Source of the DNA: Scolanthus callimorphus
Lineage: Eukaryota; Cnidaria; Anthozoa; Actiniaria; Edwardsiidae
DNA length: 64,000 nucleotides
Assembly (NCBI GenBank): GCA_033964015.1
Contig: CM066917.1
Coordinates: 31,819,951-31,883,950, forward strand
Direction: 5' to 3'
Shown here: in pieces, positions 30,324-40,542 of the stretch
Numbering within the stretch: position 1 is the first letter of the stretch
Layout: each line of letters opens with the position of its first letter
Translations under genes and position numbers: made by a program
Notes under the pieces: model-generated
Databases searched by the model: none
What the model was told of the DNA's origin: nothing
Seen by the model: only the letters and a program-made list of their open reading frames with translations

Positions 30324-31691
30324 TATGCTATCTTAGCAATTTTCATAATATCTCATGTTTGTTTCTTAGTTTATTTTAAGGGGATAGTAACAGGGCTAAA
30401 TTTTGATAAAATTTGTTTGAGAAATAGCTTGAAAGTGGTCTTGGAATTGTCTTTGTTTCTTCCCATGTATGCCCTCATGAGTGAGTGAGATCAATATTCA
30501 GTTTGGGAATTGGTTTATTTATATATATTTTTTTTGCTTGTGGAAGTTAAATTTGGGCAAATGGGTAAGTTTGACTCAATGGGTTCTACATTTTAAAGGT
30601 GGTTTTCACTATTAATAATTCTATTCTTCATTATCAATTATTGTAATTTCTTGTGTGGAAGTACAATTCTTTGTGGATTTCAAGGGAATACGCACTTTAG
30701 AGAAAAGCTAAATAGCTATTTTTATGTGGGGAGCAAGGGACTATGGATAGATTAATATTCTCACGCTATTTATACTAGAGGCAGTAAATGTATTTAAATA
30801 CTGCTGGCTAGTATACCGTGTACAATTGTATATAGAACAATAGAGAATGTTTTCAAAAACTCATAATCAGTATAACATAATGTTAATGCATAGTAAAATT
30901 GTACTAAGAATACATGATGGTTTCCAATTAAACGCTCGAAATTTAAGTATGCAATGTTATGAGTGATTTATTGAGTCCAAAATCACAAACATCTTTTCAT
31001 TGCATCAGCAAGAAACTATTTTCTCAGGTATCAACAAGGGAATCAAGTGCTTTTGTTGTTGACCAGTCCTAAAACCAAACTTGTTTGAACCTGAAAAAAT
31101 GATCTTCTTTGTAGAATTCGTCTTATTCAATGGGAGATATAAACCCCGCCCAACTCCTGGTTTTCCCCCAAGGATCGGCTATAGGTCCTTCCCGTTATTT
31201 TTATCTGGTCCTGGAACAACTTTTATAAGAGGACGAATTTGTGCATTTGCCTTGTACAAAAGAACACTGCTCTAGTAGCCATTTCTGCAGTAATTCGTAA
31301 CATAGTTAATGGAGTGAAATGGTTGGGAAGCCCGGCAAACTTCAAAGGGTCAACACAATAGCGTGGGAGTTGACCGAGGAGGAGCTCTCTGTAAGTCATA
31401 TGGCATGGCTTTCTACGAAAAATGGTTAGAGGAGGTTTTGAGCGGAAAAAAACGCGCCTGACCGTGCAGAACGGAAGTGGACTGGAGTTACATAATATCA
31501 AATGTCAGACTTCAAACCATAACAAAGACCCTTCCTATCCGCCATTTCTGTCTAGAGCAACACCAAGTATATAGCGCACATATGCAGGCTAAATAACGAT
31601 ACCATTCAGAACAAGTGCTGTTCAATGTACAGAATCCGAAGTCCATAATGGAAAAGGTGCTTGGTATTTATATATACCAAGCAAGAAGAAC

Positions 31692-31789
31692 AATGATGAC
31701 GAAGACAGATTTCATGCGTCTGCTGGATGTGACATTCCGTGCAGCGGACGCGCCCAAGGATGTCAATGACTCCATCAAACGGTAATGAC
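31692..31789 (+). other. Possible orphan exon, product unknown
   Basis: ATGATGACGAAGACAGATTT opens a 30-residue frame (MTKTDFMRLLDVTFRAADAP then KDVNDSIKR) of coding-like composition, followed by a donor-like CG|GTAATG. It lies just after a hairpin CTTGGTATTTATATATACCAAG (about 31661-31682; first 20 bases CTTGGTATTTATATATACCA). I recognise no family and cannot connect it in phase to a neighbour with confidence. It could be a first exon of an unrecognised gene or chance. Confidence 0.2.
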
Positions 31790-32343
31790 GATGATGATGA
31801 TGGGTTGGATGTTGAGATGGGCTATCACGTGATATTGACCCTGCACAATATTTTATTTCATGCTCATCTAATATGCATGTCTCGTTGTACACTGAATCTT
31901 ACTGGCTGGATTTTGGTACTTATGTACCATGACCCTGCACAAACAAAAGGATTCCTCTGAAAAAGCGAACAAAGAGATAGTACAACAACAGGGTGTCAGG
32001 TTTCCTAACCATTCCCCTCTATAACTATGTTCGTAACTAGTCACGGGAATGCCTTTGGGCCACACTTTTTCACTTCATCATCATCATCATAAGCTTTATT
32101 AAAAAAATCAATAAACAATGATATCGCTTTCATCATCTGATGCTCTTCCAGCGAGCCATAAAAAAACTATTCTCACTGGGCCCCAGCAGTGCATATATAA
32201 GATATCAACTCATTAGCATATCATCTCAGTCTCACTTGGTTTGACAACAAGCGCCGGGATGGTGTCCATGGGAGACGCAGCTTTTAAGCCGGTAGATGTC
32301 TATACTGAACGAAACCGATCAGGAGTGCACGGGTTTGGTCACT

Positions 32344-32649
32344 CAGGGGCGTAGCCAGGGGGGGGGGGGGGGGGGGGGGGGGGGTCCAGGGGTTCCGGAA
32401 CCCCCCCTCTCCCGCAGCGGAACCCCCTCGCCACTGTTCTGGACCGCCTTATTACTAAAATTCGGTAAATATTTAATAGACAACAAATAAAGCTCCAATA
32501 AAATGTAGCAAATTTCTTCAAACGCTAGTTTTTCCGAGATCAATATTTTGGCTGGGTTCCTGTGGCGAGAACGCAAAAAAAGTCCGATTTATGTAGAGTT
32601 TTTATTTTTGATTTGGAACCCCCCTCTCATAAGTGCTGGCTACGCCCTG
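32344..32649. mobile_element. Short hAT-like MITE with CAGGGGCGTAGCC ends
   Basis: CAGGGGCGTAGCCAGG at the left and GGCTACGCCCTG at the right are inverted; both sides are flanked by TCACT, a likely target duplication. A poly-G run of about 24 follows the left end, and matching GGTTCCGGAACC-CCCCC blocks lie inside. The proline-rich ORFs here are artefacts of the poly-G run. Confidence 0.75.
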
Positions 32650-33218
32650 TCACTGCTTGCGGCGTCAAAATGTAAGGCGGGGCGGATCTTTTTATTAGTA
32701 AAAGCTTTTAATTAGAAAAGAATCGAGACCATACATCTCCCCGAGGGCTGAGGCGTCGTGTGGCGACCGTACGGTTCTTACGGCCACGCTAGAGATTTCT
32801 AACAGTCGCTATCCCGAGGGGTTTTCAGCTTTGTTCGGCACCAGACCATTTCAAAAACACCCTTATAATAAGTAGTGAACAACCAGAGTGTTCATGAGTC
32901 CATGGGGACACGTGTTTAAAATTGATCTTTTCATTCGTTTTAATTCGGCGATTATTTTCCATCATATTATTCTTGGGCCCCGTCCACGCGTATTCGGTTA
33001 TTTTCGAAAACGGAGATTTTTTATCCGTATTTAAAAAATACGTGTCCACACGAACCGTATTAATCGTATTCACAAAAAAAAACGATTTGAATACGCAAGA
33101 CTTTACATATCGCTCGCGCCCTTCGAAAAGGTTGCACTACGTCGCAACTGTCTGTTGTATAGATGCGTTATGGGAACAAATAGGTATTTTTTGCTCTATA
33201 CCATATGATTCTACAATA

Positions 33219-33620
33219 CAGTAAAAACCCGCTTGTAAGAACCTAGGGATTAAGAACCTGCTGGCAGAAATTTGCCATTTTAATACTCCAAAATATAAGA
33301 ACCTGTTAGCCAAGCAAATTCAAACAGGTTCTTATAATCAATCAATACATTCATGTAGATGACAAAATTGAATTACCCCAAATACACATGTATATGTAAT
33401 GTACTACTGTTTTGCATTATTCTCTAGTCCATTTTTGTTTAATTTTATTAACTTAGCATGTAAACGTTCTTATATGAAGGACAAAACACAATTATTTTCT
33501 GGTAATCACCAGGTCCCCTCCATAGAAATTAAGAACCAGTTTAAACTGCCAATAACAAACCCAAGAACCAGTTTTGGCAAACTTTGAAAAATGTAGGTTC
33601 TTACACGCGGGTTTTTACTG
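33219..33620. mobile_element. TA-flanked MITE with 27-bp TIR (CAGTAAAAACCCGC)
   Basis: CAGTAAAAACCCGCTTGTAA then GAACCTA at the left pairs with TAGGTTCTTACACGCGGGTT then TTTACTG at the right, with one mismatch; TA flanks each end. The 402-bp interior repeats words such as AAGAACCTG and AAGAACCAG. Tc1/mariner-type mobilisation is inferred from the TA duplication. Confidence 0.85.
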
Positions 33621-33886
33621 TACTTGTTTATTGTATTTTTTTTAGGCTTCAGGACTAGAGTCTCCCCTGCATCTTGAGGTGACGTGACGAACCCACAAAT
33701 ATAAGTCACGCGCCCGAATTATTGTGTACCAATTTCCGGTCGCCTTTCATTACAGCTCTCGTATTTCACTTAACCAAGAAAATTTTCGAGCTGACTCGAC
33801 GATGCGCTCCTTGGCAAGATCAGGCACTAATTACCTTGCACTAAAGTCCTCTTTTCATCCCCAAGCGAGCATGAGATAGCTGCACT

Positions 33887-36800
33887 ATGCTGGATTTCAT
33901 AGCTCGCTGTTTTAACCTGATTAGGATGGGATTTCTTGGGATTGGTTTCAAAAAGCGAATAGCCTTCTCTATCATTGTACTAGTGACGTTAGGAGTCTGT
34001 CTCAAGCCCATTTCATAGCGAATTTAGCGGACTTGCAGATCAAGGAGGAAGGGGACACAGTTTATAATCGCGATGCTGATCAGTGGGATAAATGGTCCTT
34101 AGCCATGGAAGGAAGGGGATACCGCTCTATTGGAGACGCGTTCGATAGCTGTGGTAGGTCAATATCGCTTGTTATCTTATAGCTCTACTCCTAAGCTATC
34201 ATGCAATATTTTATTTACTTGTGGACAAGTTGCTTTGATTGAAGCTTTCGATAAATGCTTGGAAATTTCTATCTGTAATATCTTTCATTGAAGAATATTT
34301 ACCGTCGTCAGTCCTCAACAGTGTAAAGTTTTGCTTCATGTTCAGATATGAATGGAGCTCTTTCTTATACGTGTTGTTTCTGTTATACATTTTTGCATTC
34401 CTTCTATGGCCAGCCACCCTGACCTTTTTTAGTCTGTCGATAAATGCCTAGTGCGAACAGTTAAAAAACGCATTTGCAGCTACCCGCACACGCATTGCAC
34501 AAGAAACTTGGATTCTTGGTCAATATTCAATGTAATAGGATTTAAATCAACATTTACTGACAGGAGTCAGATACATGCAGAGCTTTCAAAGGTTGCGTGC
34601 TTAATAATACAACTAGGCTTGCCACAAGTTGACCTCTCTCGCTATAGAAATTTTGTATTATTATTATTGTATTACTAGAAAAAGCGAGCCGAGATGAGTG
34701 GTCGCGCAGCGTATATCCAGTGCCCGGTCAAAAGAAGGTTTCAAGGGACTTTGAGGAAGTCTATAATCTCGGGGGACGGGGGGAATGAGGTATAATCCCG
34801 GGGGGAAGGGGGGAGTCCGGTTTCAGAGTAAAGGTTGGATTCGCTACCTGAGGACACATTCGCGCTGGTGAGCTTTTTCCCAACTATTCTCGTGGTGACC
34901 ATCCTCGCGCGCCAGTGTCCTTCCCTCACCTCCCCCCTCTGTCCCCTGGGGGGAGGTGAGGGAAGGACACTGGCGCGCGAGGATGCGTGGTGACAAGCTA
35001 AAAATGCTGCGCGCAGGCGGTCTGGCGCGTTTTCTCTCACATGTAGCGCGCAACATTGTAGCCGGACATAAAGAAACATTGTTGCGCGCGCCACAAATTT
35101 TGTTTTGTAGCCGGGACACAAAAAATGTCTCTTCGCCAAACAAGAAACATTTTCTGTTTCCGAGACAACCGCGCGCGATGACACAATCGTTTGCGCGCTA
35201 CATATGTCCTAGTTTAGCCATAGCCTTTATGGGTCGTAGCATTTTTGATAAACCCACATGAGCCATAACTTCCTTTTGTGGAATGTACTGTATCTGACAA
35301 AGCAAATTTATTGCTTTGGTCCCCTCTTTTTATTCTTATTATTCTTCCTCTGCTGAATCTAAACATGGTTTCCGTCGACGTGCTCTTCCTTAGATGAGAA
35401 AGCCAAACGCCAAAAGATCGGTAAAATATTGGTGCATTTCGACAGAAGTCTTGGTACTGTTGTGGCGACCGTGGCAGCAAACTTTACCATGCGTAAGTTA
35501 ATTCTTAGACTCCTTTAAAAAGAATGTATGAGTGTAATAGCGCTTAATTCCATAGGCTCTAAGCGAGATGTCTGATCTCTAACATGCGGACTGCAGTTTT
35601 ACAGTGCAGTTTACAATCATAAGTAATAATAATAATAGACATTTTTATAGCACTTATATCAGCGTTCTAAGCGCATAAGTGGGGTTACATATCATATATC
35701 GTAGTGAGTTATGTCACTAAGCAAGCCCAGCGGTTCTTTAAGGCCTGGTTTCCATATAGTCTTATCTGTCGCATCAGTCGACCGTGAAACAATGGAAATT
35801 GGAATTATTCTTTTGTTTCACGGTTGACTGATACGACAGATAAGACTATATGGAAACTAGGCTTTAACGTCCCTCTTGATCAGCTTTGGTGAAGTGTATA
35901 TTGAGAGACGGGACCTGGGTTTACTGTTCATCCGAAACACAGGAGAAATGACGAATCACTTCAACCCACGATGAGCACACTGTTCGAAACAGCAGAGAAA
36001 AATCCCAACTGCCCCGTCTGGGAATCAAACCCGGTGCACAGAGGTGAGAGGCAAGCGCCTTCCACGCTGCGCCACCCATGCTTCCTCCTTTGCGTACAAA
36101 GTCCATAGACAGCCCATGAAGTCCATTGGGGTCTCAATAAAATCATCTTATCCGCCCACCTGAGACCCTATAGGTTCCCCCGCAAGCATCTCAGAAAAAA
36201 GTGAAAAGGGAGGGGAAAAGGAGCTCGGGCTTGCTGTGTTTCTCCGCTTTTGCTCTTCGCCCCAGGCGTCAGTGGCTGTTACCAGAGCCTGCCTCCCTCG
36301 CTCGTTCTTACAGAAGCGCGGGAGCTCTGAGTTCTAACTTTTAAACTTGAGTTAAGCCCCACGCTTCCCGATGAGCTATTACCCCACTTCAACTTCTGTG
36401 ACAATGAAGGAAGACAATTCTCAATTTTTTAGCCGTGTCCGTGGGCAAGGGGTCATCAGTTCGCGTGATTTCCCAGTTCCACGGGAGAACCATGTACAAC
36501 CAGTCGTATGACCTGTGTAAGGCCAAGGTAGAGACATTCGGCTGTCCGCTGAGCAAAGGTAAAGTATTCGCGAGTTCCATCTAAAGCCTCTGGCCCACAA
36601 ACAGATAAGGTTGCTCCGCGAAGCCATGCATCATGAAACATGCATCATAATAATGTCGCTTTTGTTTGACAAAACAAATACACTAAGAACTCTCACCTGC
36701 AGTTATGGTCCTCCAACTTATGACCCTGTAATAAACTCTTGTAGTAATAAACTCTGTTTTGCTTGGTAATTTCAGGTCAAAAAATGCACATTTTGGAAAC

Positions 36801-37219
36801 ATTTAAACTTCCTAAGTATATTCCTAGGTGAGTCACGATACGTCTCGAGTAACACGTGACACGTAGGGCCGCTAAAAGCGCAGCTATGGACGAGTTATAC
36901 AACGCGTTTCATTGTTTTACTCAGGCACACGGTCCAGAGTTTTACAAGACAGAACCACGTGGCGCGCGGTAAAAGACTTCTTTGGCAACATTAGCGTGCA
37001 TTGTAGCTTTTACTCTAGCCTGCTTGCAGAAGTTGCTGGCTGTTTTGTCGTTCTAATGCACCAATCAGCGCCATTCATGCAAAAGGAGAAAAAAAGCAGT
37101 TACGAGGTGTTGCCTAAAAGTCGTGTTTCTCTCCCCAGGGCCACTACCTATCCAAGGCAAAGGTGTCAAACCAGAGAGGGAAGTGCTTCGTTGTAGCAGA
37201 GTCGAACTTTAGAATATAG
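33887..37219 (+). CDS. ML-domain (MD-2-related lipid-recognition; NPC2/GM2A-like) secreted protein
   Basis: Predicted secreted lipid-binding protein with a beta-sandwich ML domain. Exons: 33887-34153, 35394-35492, 36433-36558, 36776-36827, 37139-37219; canonical splice sites. A signal peptide (second ATG at 33926; RIAFSIIVLVTLGVCLKP) precedes a linker and then FDSC-DEKAKRQKIGKILVH, MPVSVGKGSSVRVISQF, YDLCKAKVETFGCPLSKGQK and KCFVVAESNF, with Cys spacing typical of the family. Two breaks: after KP the frame shifts to HFIANLADLQ (one C apparently lost from AAGCCCAT, near 34018), and the last exon continues as HYLSKAKVSNQRGKCF only if one G is restored in CCAGGGCC. As written it reads ATTYPRQ and stops at 37196. 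The exact ligand is unknown; no gene symbol is assigned. Confidence 0.75.
34900..34985. repeat. Near-perfect 86-bp palindrome in ML-gene intron 1
   Basis: ATCCTCGCGCGCCAGTGTCC then TTCCCTCACCTCCCCCC is followed, with almost no loop, by its reverse complement GGGGGGAGGTGAGGGAAGG then ACACTGGCGCGCGAGGAT. The surroundings (34800-35200) contain more GCGCGC words and paired fragments such as GTGGTGACCATCC and GGATGCGTGGTGAC. Probably the centre of a foldback element. Confidence 0.85.
35626..35700. mobile_element. LINE/SINE 3' tail fragment (TTTATAGCRC ... AAGCGC type)
   Basis: AATAATAATAATAGACATTT then TTATAGCACTTATATCAGCG then TTCTAAGCGC resembles the conserved tail seen more clearly at 63932-64000. 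Fragmentary. Confidence 0.45.
35738..35866. mobile_element. 129-bp hairpin MITE
   Basis: GGCCTGGTTTCCATATAGTC then TTATCTGTCGCATCAGTCGA pairs with TGACTGATACGACAGATAAG then ACTATATGGAAACTAGGC. Arms are about 50 bp with few mismatches and the loop is only about 20 bp. Confidence 0.85.
35890..36082 (-). mobile_element. tRNA-derived SINE-like element
   Basis: On the minus strand, GGTGGCGCAGCGTGGAAGGC resembles a Pol III A box (TGGCGCAGCGTGG) and, about 35 bases on, GGGTTTGATTCCC matches a B box. A roughly 120-bp unrelated tail follows. The segment is not a functional tRNA: I could not fold a complete cloverleaf or acceptor stem. The 3' end is uncertain. Confidence 0.6.
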
Positions 37220-38174
37220 CGTTCTGTGTCCAATAGTGAATCAGCCCTTTTATAAAGGGAGAGCTTTTTTTATTCCGTCTGAACCGTCACGACAACAACG
37301 CAACGAGTGTTAGGCGTTTTATTCCTAAAGTGCTGTCAGCGCTTCGTGCGCAAAGAAAATCGGTCTCAGTGATGTTTTCATGTAACCTGTGAAACACACT
37401 TGGGCATTTAAAATGAAAATCGCTCTATTCGTAGAGCGGGTTTCCCCCACCCCTCCCACAAGGTGTCGTGACGATTCCGTACGATTGTTAGCCTCGTTCC
37501 TATTAGGCTCTGGCTGCGCAGCCTAGTGACGTCAACATGAGATTGCCAGCTGTTTGGCGTTGTGTGACGCGGAGAGGAGTCGACCTGCCACCAGAAAACC
37601 TGAGCGAGGCTGCAAAGCATGCCGCCATATCAAGAAAGTCCGTTGAAATGTGTCGTTTTCTAAAATTTCCTTATATGGAAGTTTCTACTTACCATATTTG
37701 GAAGTCCAGAAGTTTTCCTAGCTTATTTCTTGCCCTAAATTGTCAAAAAGATCGCCAAAACTTGCAGGTGAGAATCGCTGTTCGTGTAAGCCGCCATCTT
37801 TATTTTGGACCCAGGAGCTCGGAAATTCAGACACAGGTAACCGCGTCACGCACGGGTTGACATTGACAAAAAAATATTATTTAGCCATTGTTATAGTTAT
37901 ATGTTATTATTTAGCTATATATTTTAATAATATGGCAATGCCGTTTGGAGTTTAATAACTCTTTGCCGAATATTAAAGAGGGAAATCCATTTAGATCGCG
38001 TTTTGCGCATGTGCAGATACTACTTTCCAGCTTTCGAGGGGGGGGGGTACAAGAATGGAATGCAATATTTCTTATTTTACAAGCATGCATAACCTTGTGA
38101 CGCTGAACAGTTAATTTAAAAACAAAAATAGCCGTAACGAGGAACTTTAAATTTTCAAAAATTGTTCTACGAAC

Positions 38175-38356
38175 TGTGGAAATTCCAGGCTCCTGTACAT
38201 CCCTGTGGAAATTTGAAGCAACCCCAGTGGAAATTACTCATTCTCTTGTGGCCTGTGGAAATTCCAAAGCTGCAAATGAATTCCATGGAAATTCCGGAGT
38301 AATGAATAGAGCCCCGTGGAAATTTCAGGGTCAAACACGGCTCCTTGGAAATTCCA
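38175..38356 (+). repeat. Cluster of seven GTGGAAATT(C/T)C-type motifs
   Basis: Copies of TGGAAATTCC or near variants start near 38177, 38206, 38229, 38251, 38285, 38317 and 38345, spaced 22-34 bp with unrelated sequence between. The most conserved part, GGAAATTCC, is an odd palindrome resembling kappa-B half-site pairs. This could be a degraded tandem repeat or a binding-site cluster; the sequence alone does not decide. Confidence 0.5.
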
Positions 38357-38466
38357 AGTTCCTCGATAGAGGGGGGTAACGGATGTAAAATAGAGCCATT
38401 GTATATGCGCCCTCTGGTTTACATTTGTGGTACACGTGAAATCAGACAAGGGCTCTGTGTCGTCCT

Positions 38467-38760
38467 CAGAGATGCCAACCTATCAAGTGACAAAAGCGGG
38501 AGATTCGCGACTTCCCCAGAAGTATTGGCGGGAGATATAAGGGAACATGAAGAGAAATCTCCGAAATTCTAGCCTGCGTAGCCGGCTCTGTTTGTTTTCG
38601 AGAGGCGAGTCGCTTTCAAGACAGATTCCAGGCGCACTACGCCGCTTCGCGCGGAAGACCGTTCCTCGAAAACACTAGAGGGCCAGCTACGAAATTCAAG
38701 CGGGAGAAACAGCTGAAAAGCGGGAGTCTCTCGCCAAAAGCGGGAGAGTTGGCATCTCTG
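38467..38760. mobile_element. MITE with CAGAGATGCCAAC ends
   Basis: CAGAGATGCCAACC (left) and GTTGGCATCTCTG (right, ending 38760) are inverted. Next to them, GCGGGAGATTC and GCGGGAGAGTT repeats recur. It is related in end sequence to the element at 40318-40542 (CATACCTGCCAACC) and to a fragment near 18416. Confidence 0.75.
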
Positions 38761-40317
38761 CGTCCTTATCCCGAGAAGAGGCGACTCTATCAAAACGAAC
38801 GCCTTTATGTGCAGCTGCCAGCAACGGCGTCCATTATAATGGTCTGTGGCCCCGGACGACCACCAATCTCGCCCAAGAGACCGTCATCTTTGCGGCAAGT
38901 TGACGGGCTCATCTTTGTTGCAAGTTGACTGTCTCGCGTCCCCGAGACCGTACCCTGCCCACAATGCATTGCGTTTATTTACATCATTCAGTGCACCAGA
39001 AACTCTGACTACGCAAAGAATTTTTCGTGTTTTAGGCAGAATGCGACAGACTGACAAAATAAAATTTTCTCTTGAGTCTCAAAGTTTCGATGGTAGTAAA
39101 AATATGGCGACAAAGCATTGCATTACGGATAGGGTGTGCGGCCACGCCGATCCTACTACTTTTTGACCAGTGTCCGAGGCCGATGAGTTAATAGTTTTAC
39201 GTCAGACGGGTGTACAATTCTAATAGCCCGCGTAGCAAGCGCAAATTGCAAGGGAAGTAGAAAGAAATGCACTTGTTACGCTGGCTTAATCAAACGACCG
39301 TTCAAGACAACGCGGGAAACACGATTTTGATGGATAATGGGGAAACCTTATACACGGGTCAAACTATCAAGAACGAGGGACACCTCCAGGAAATGGTTCC
39401 CTTGCGAGAAGGGAGCACAAACACTGAAAAGAAGAGGCAACTTCGCGAAAAAGGAAGTCTAAGCAGCGCCACTAACACATCAAATTAAACCACAATCTAT
39501 ACAAAATATAACTTTATTTGCGAATGAAACTTTAAAACGATTTATTGATGTGACCCCCAGCCCTAGAAAGTCCCCAAATATACCACAACGATAACATAAC
39601 ACATATTACATAAAACACGAATTCGCCCGAGGGCACTCAGAAGTGGGCCAGGGCCGTATTCACTCAACACTGCCATGATATCTGAGTATTACTGCCATTT
39701 TCACTTCTGTGAACGCCAACTAACAAAACCGCGGTTGGCTTCCGTCAATCAAACAAAAGAACACCCTGGCTTTGAGAGGTTTTTAAACTAATATTTAAAA
39801 CCAAAATTTTCACCATCAAATGCAAACAAAACTTAAACGTACACGCGCCTGTTTTGATGGACAGAAGCCAAAATGCAGTTTGGTGTTCGGAAATGTAAAG
39901 TTGGAGTTCGCAGAATTATGAAAATAGCAGTAGGCTTAGCCGTGTATGTATGAAACGAGACAGCTGAGCTGGCCCGCCCCATCCCCCTGTCAATCCAAAT
40001 AAAGGTTGATATGGGAATTGGTAGAAAAATGGTAGTACCAAAAACTGAATAATTTCTCCAATTCTATTTTGTCCTCTGACGATACGTGATTGAAAGGGAG
40101 CTGTACGACGTTTTTTATCTAACCATCAACCACAAAAGCCACCTGTGAAGAGGTGCTACTACACCGTACTACACAGTCACAGTGCATTCCCTATAGTGTC
40201 AATATTGGATTCTCAGGCCAACCTTTATTGAATGAATCAGGCAAGTGTTATTAATATTGGAGGTCAGTTCCAAAAAGAGATTATGTCTAAATGAGTGAAT
40301 CAAAGGAGCTACATCTG

Positions 40318-40542
40318 CATACCTGCCAACCTTGGACAAGTGAAAACCGGGAGATCCCGGGGAAAGCGTTGTCATAACCTCGTCTAGAAACAAAACAAAA
40401 AAGTTGCTCGCTTAAAATCTTGAGGTTTTAATGCAGAAATTGACTGAGCGAGTTGATTTCCCGGGAGATTTACGATGAAAACCGGGAGATTTGACTCAAA
40501 ACCGGGAGTCTCCCGCGTAAACCGGGAGAGTTGGCAGGTATG
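40318..40542. mobile_element. MITE with CATACCTGCCAAC ends
   Basis: CATACCTGCCAACC at the left and GTTGGCAGGTATG at the right are inverted. The interior carries four ACCGGGAGAT/ACCGGGAGTC words. Same superfamily style as 38467-38760. Confidence 0.75.

Larger units (their letters stand above)
30324..33886. other. Intergenic region between ASRGL1-like and ML-domain genes
   Basis: No recognised gene. Contents: AT-rich unique sequence (30324-31600); an exon-like open segment at 31692-31789 (separate entry); a GAT-rich tract at 31784-31802; a CAGGGGCGTAGCC-ended element at 32344-32649; part of a CCCCGTCCACGCGTATTCGG repeat near 32976-33070; and a TA-flanked MITE at 33219-33620. Confidence 0.55.

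Noticed and set aside
32339..32576. Poly-proline/poly-glycine ORFs near long G or C runs (also at 13017, 20582, 21508)
   Set aside because: They are translations of homopolymer tracts at transposon ends.
36000..36082. Functional tRNA gene on the minus strand
   Set aside because: A and B boxes are visible but a full cloverleaf with paired acceptor stem is not, and a non-tRNA tail follows; called a SINE instead.
39267..39488. 73-codon ORF as a real gene
   Set aside because: Composition is not clearly non-coding, but there is no recognisable domain, signal peptide or exon partner, and it lies among repeats.
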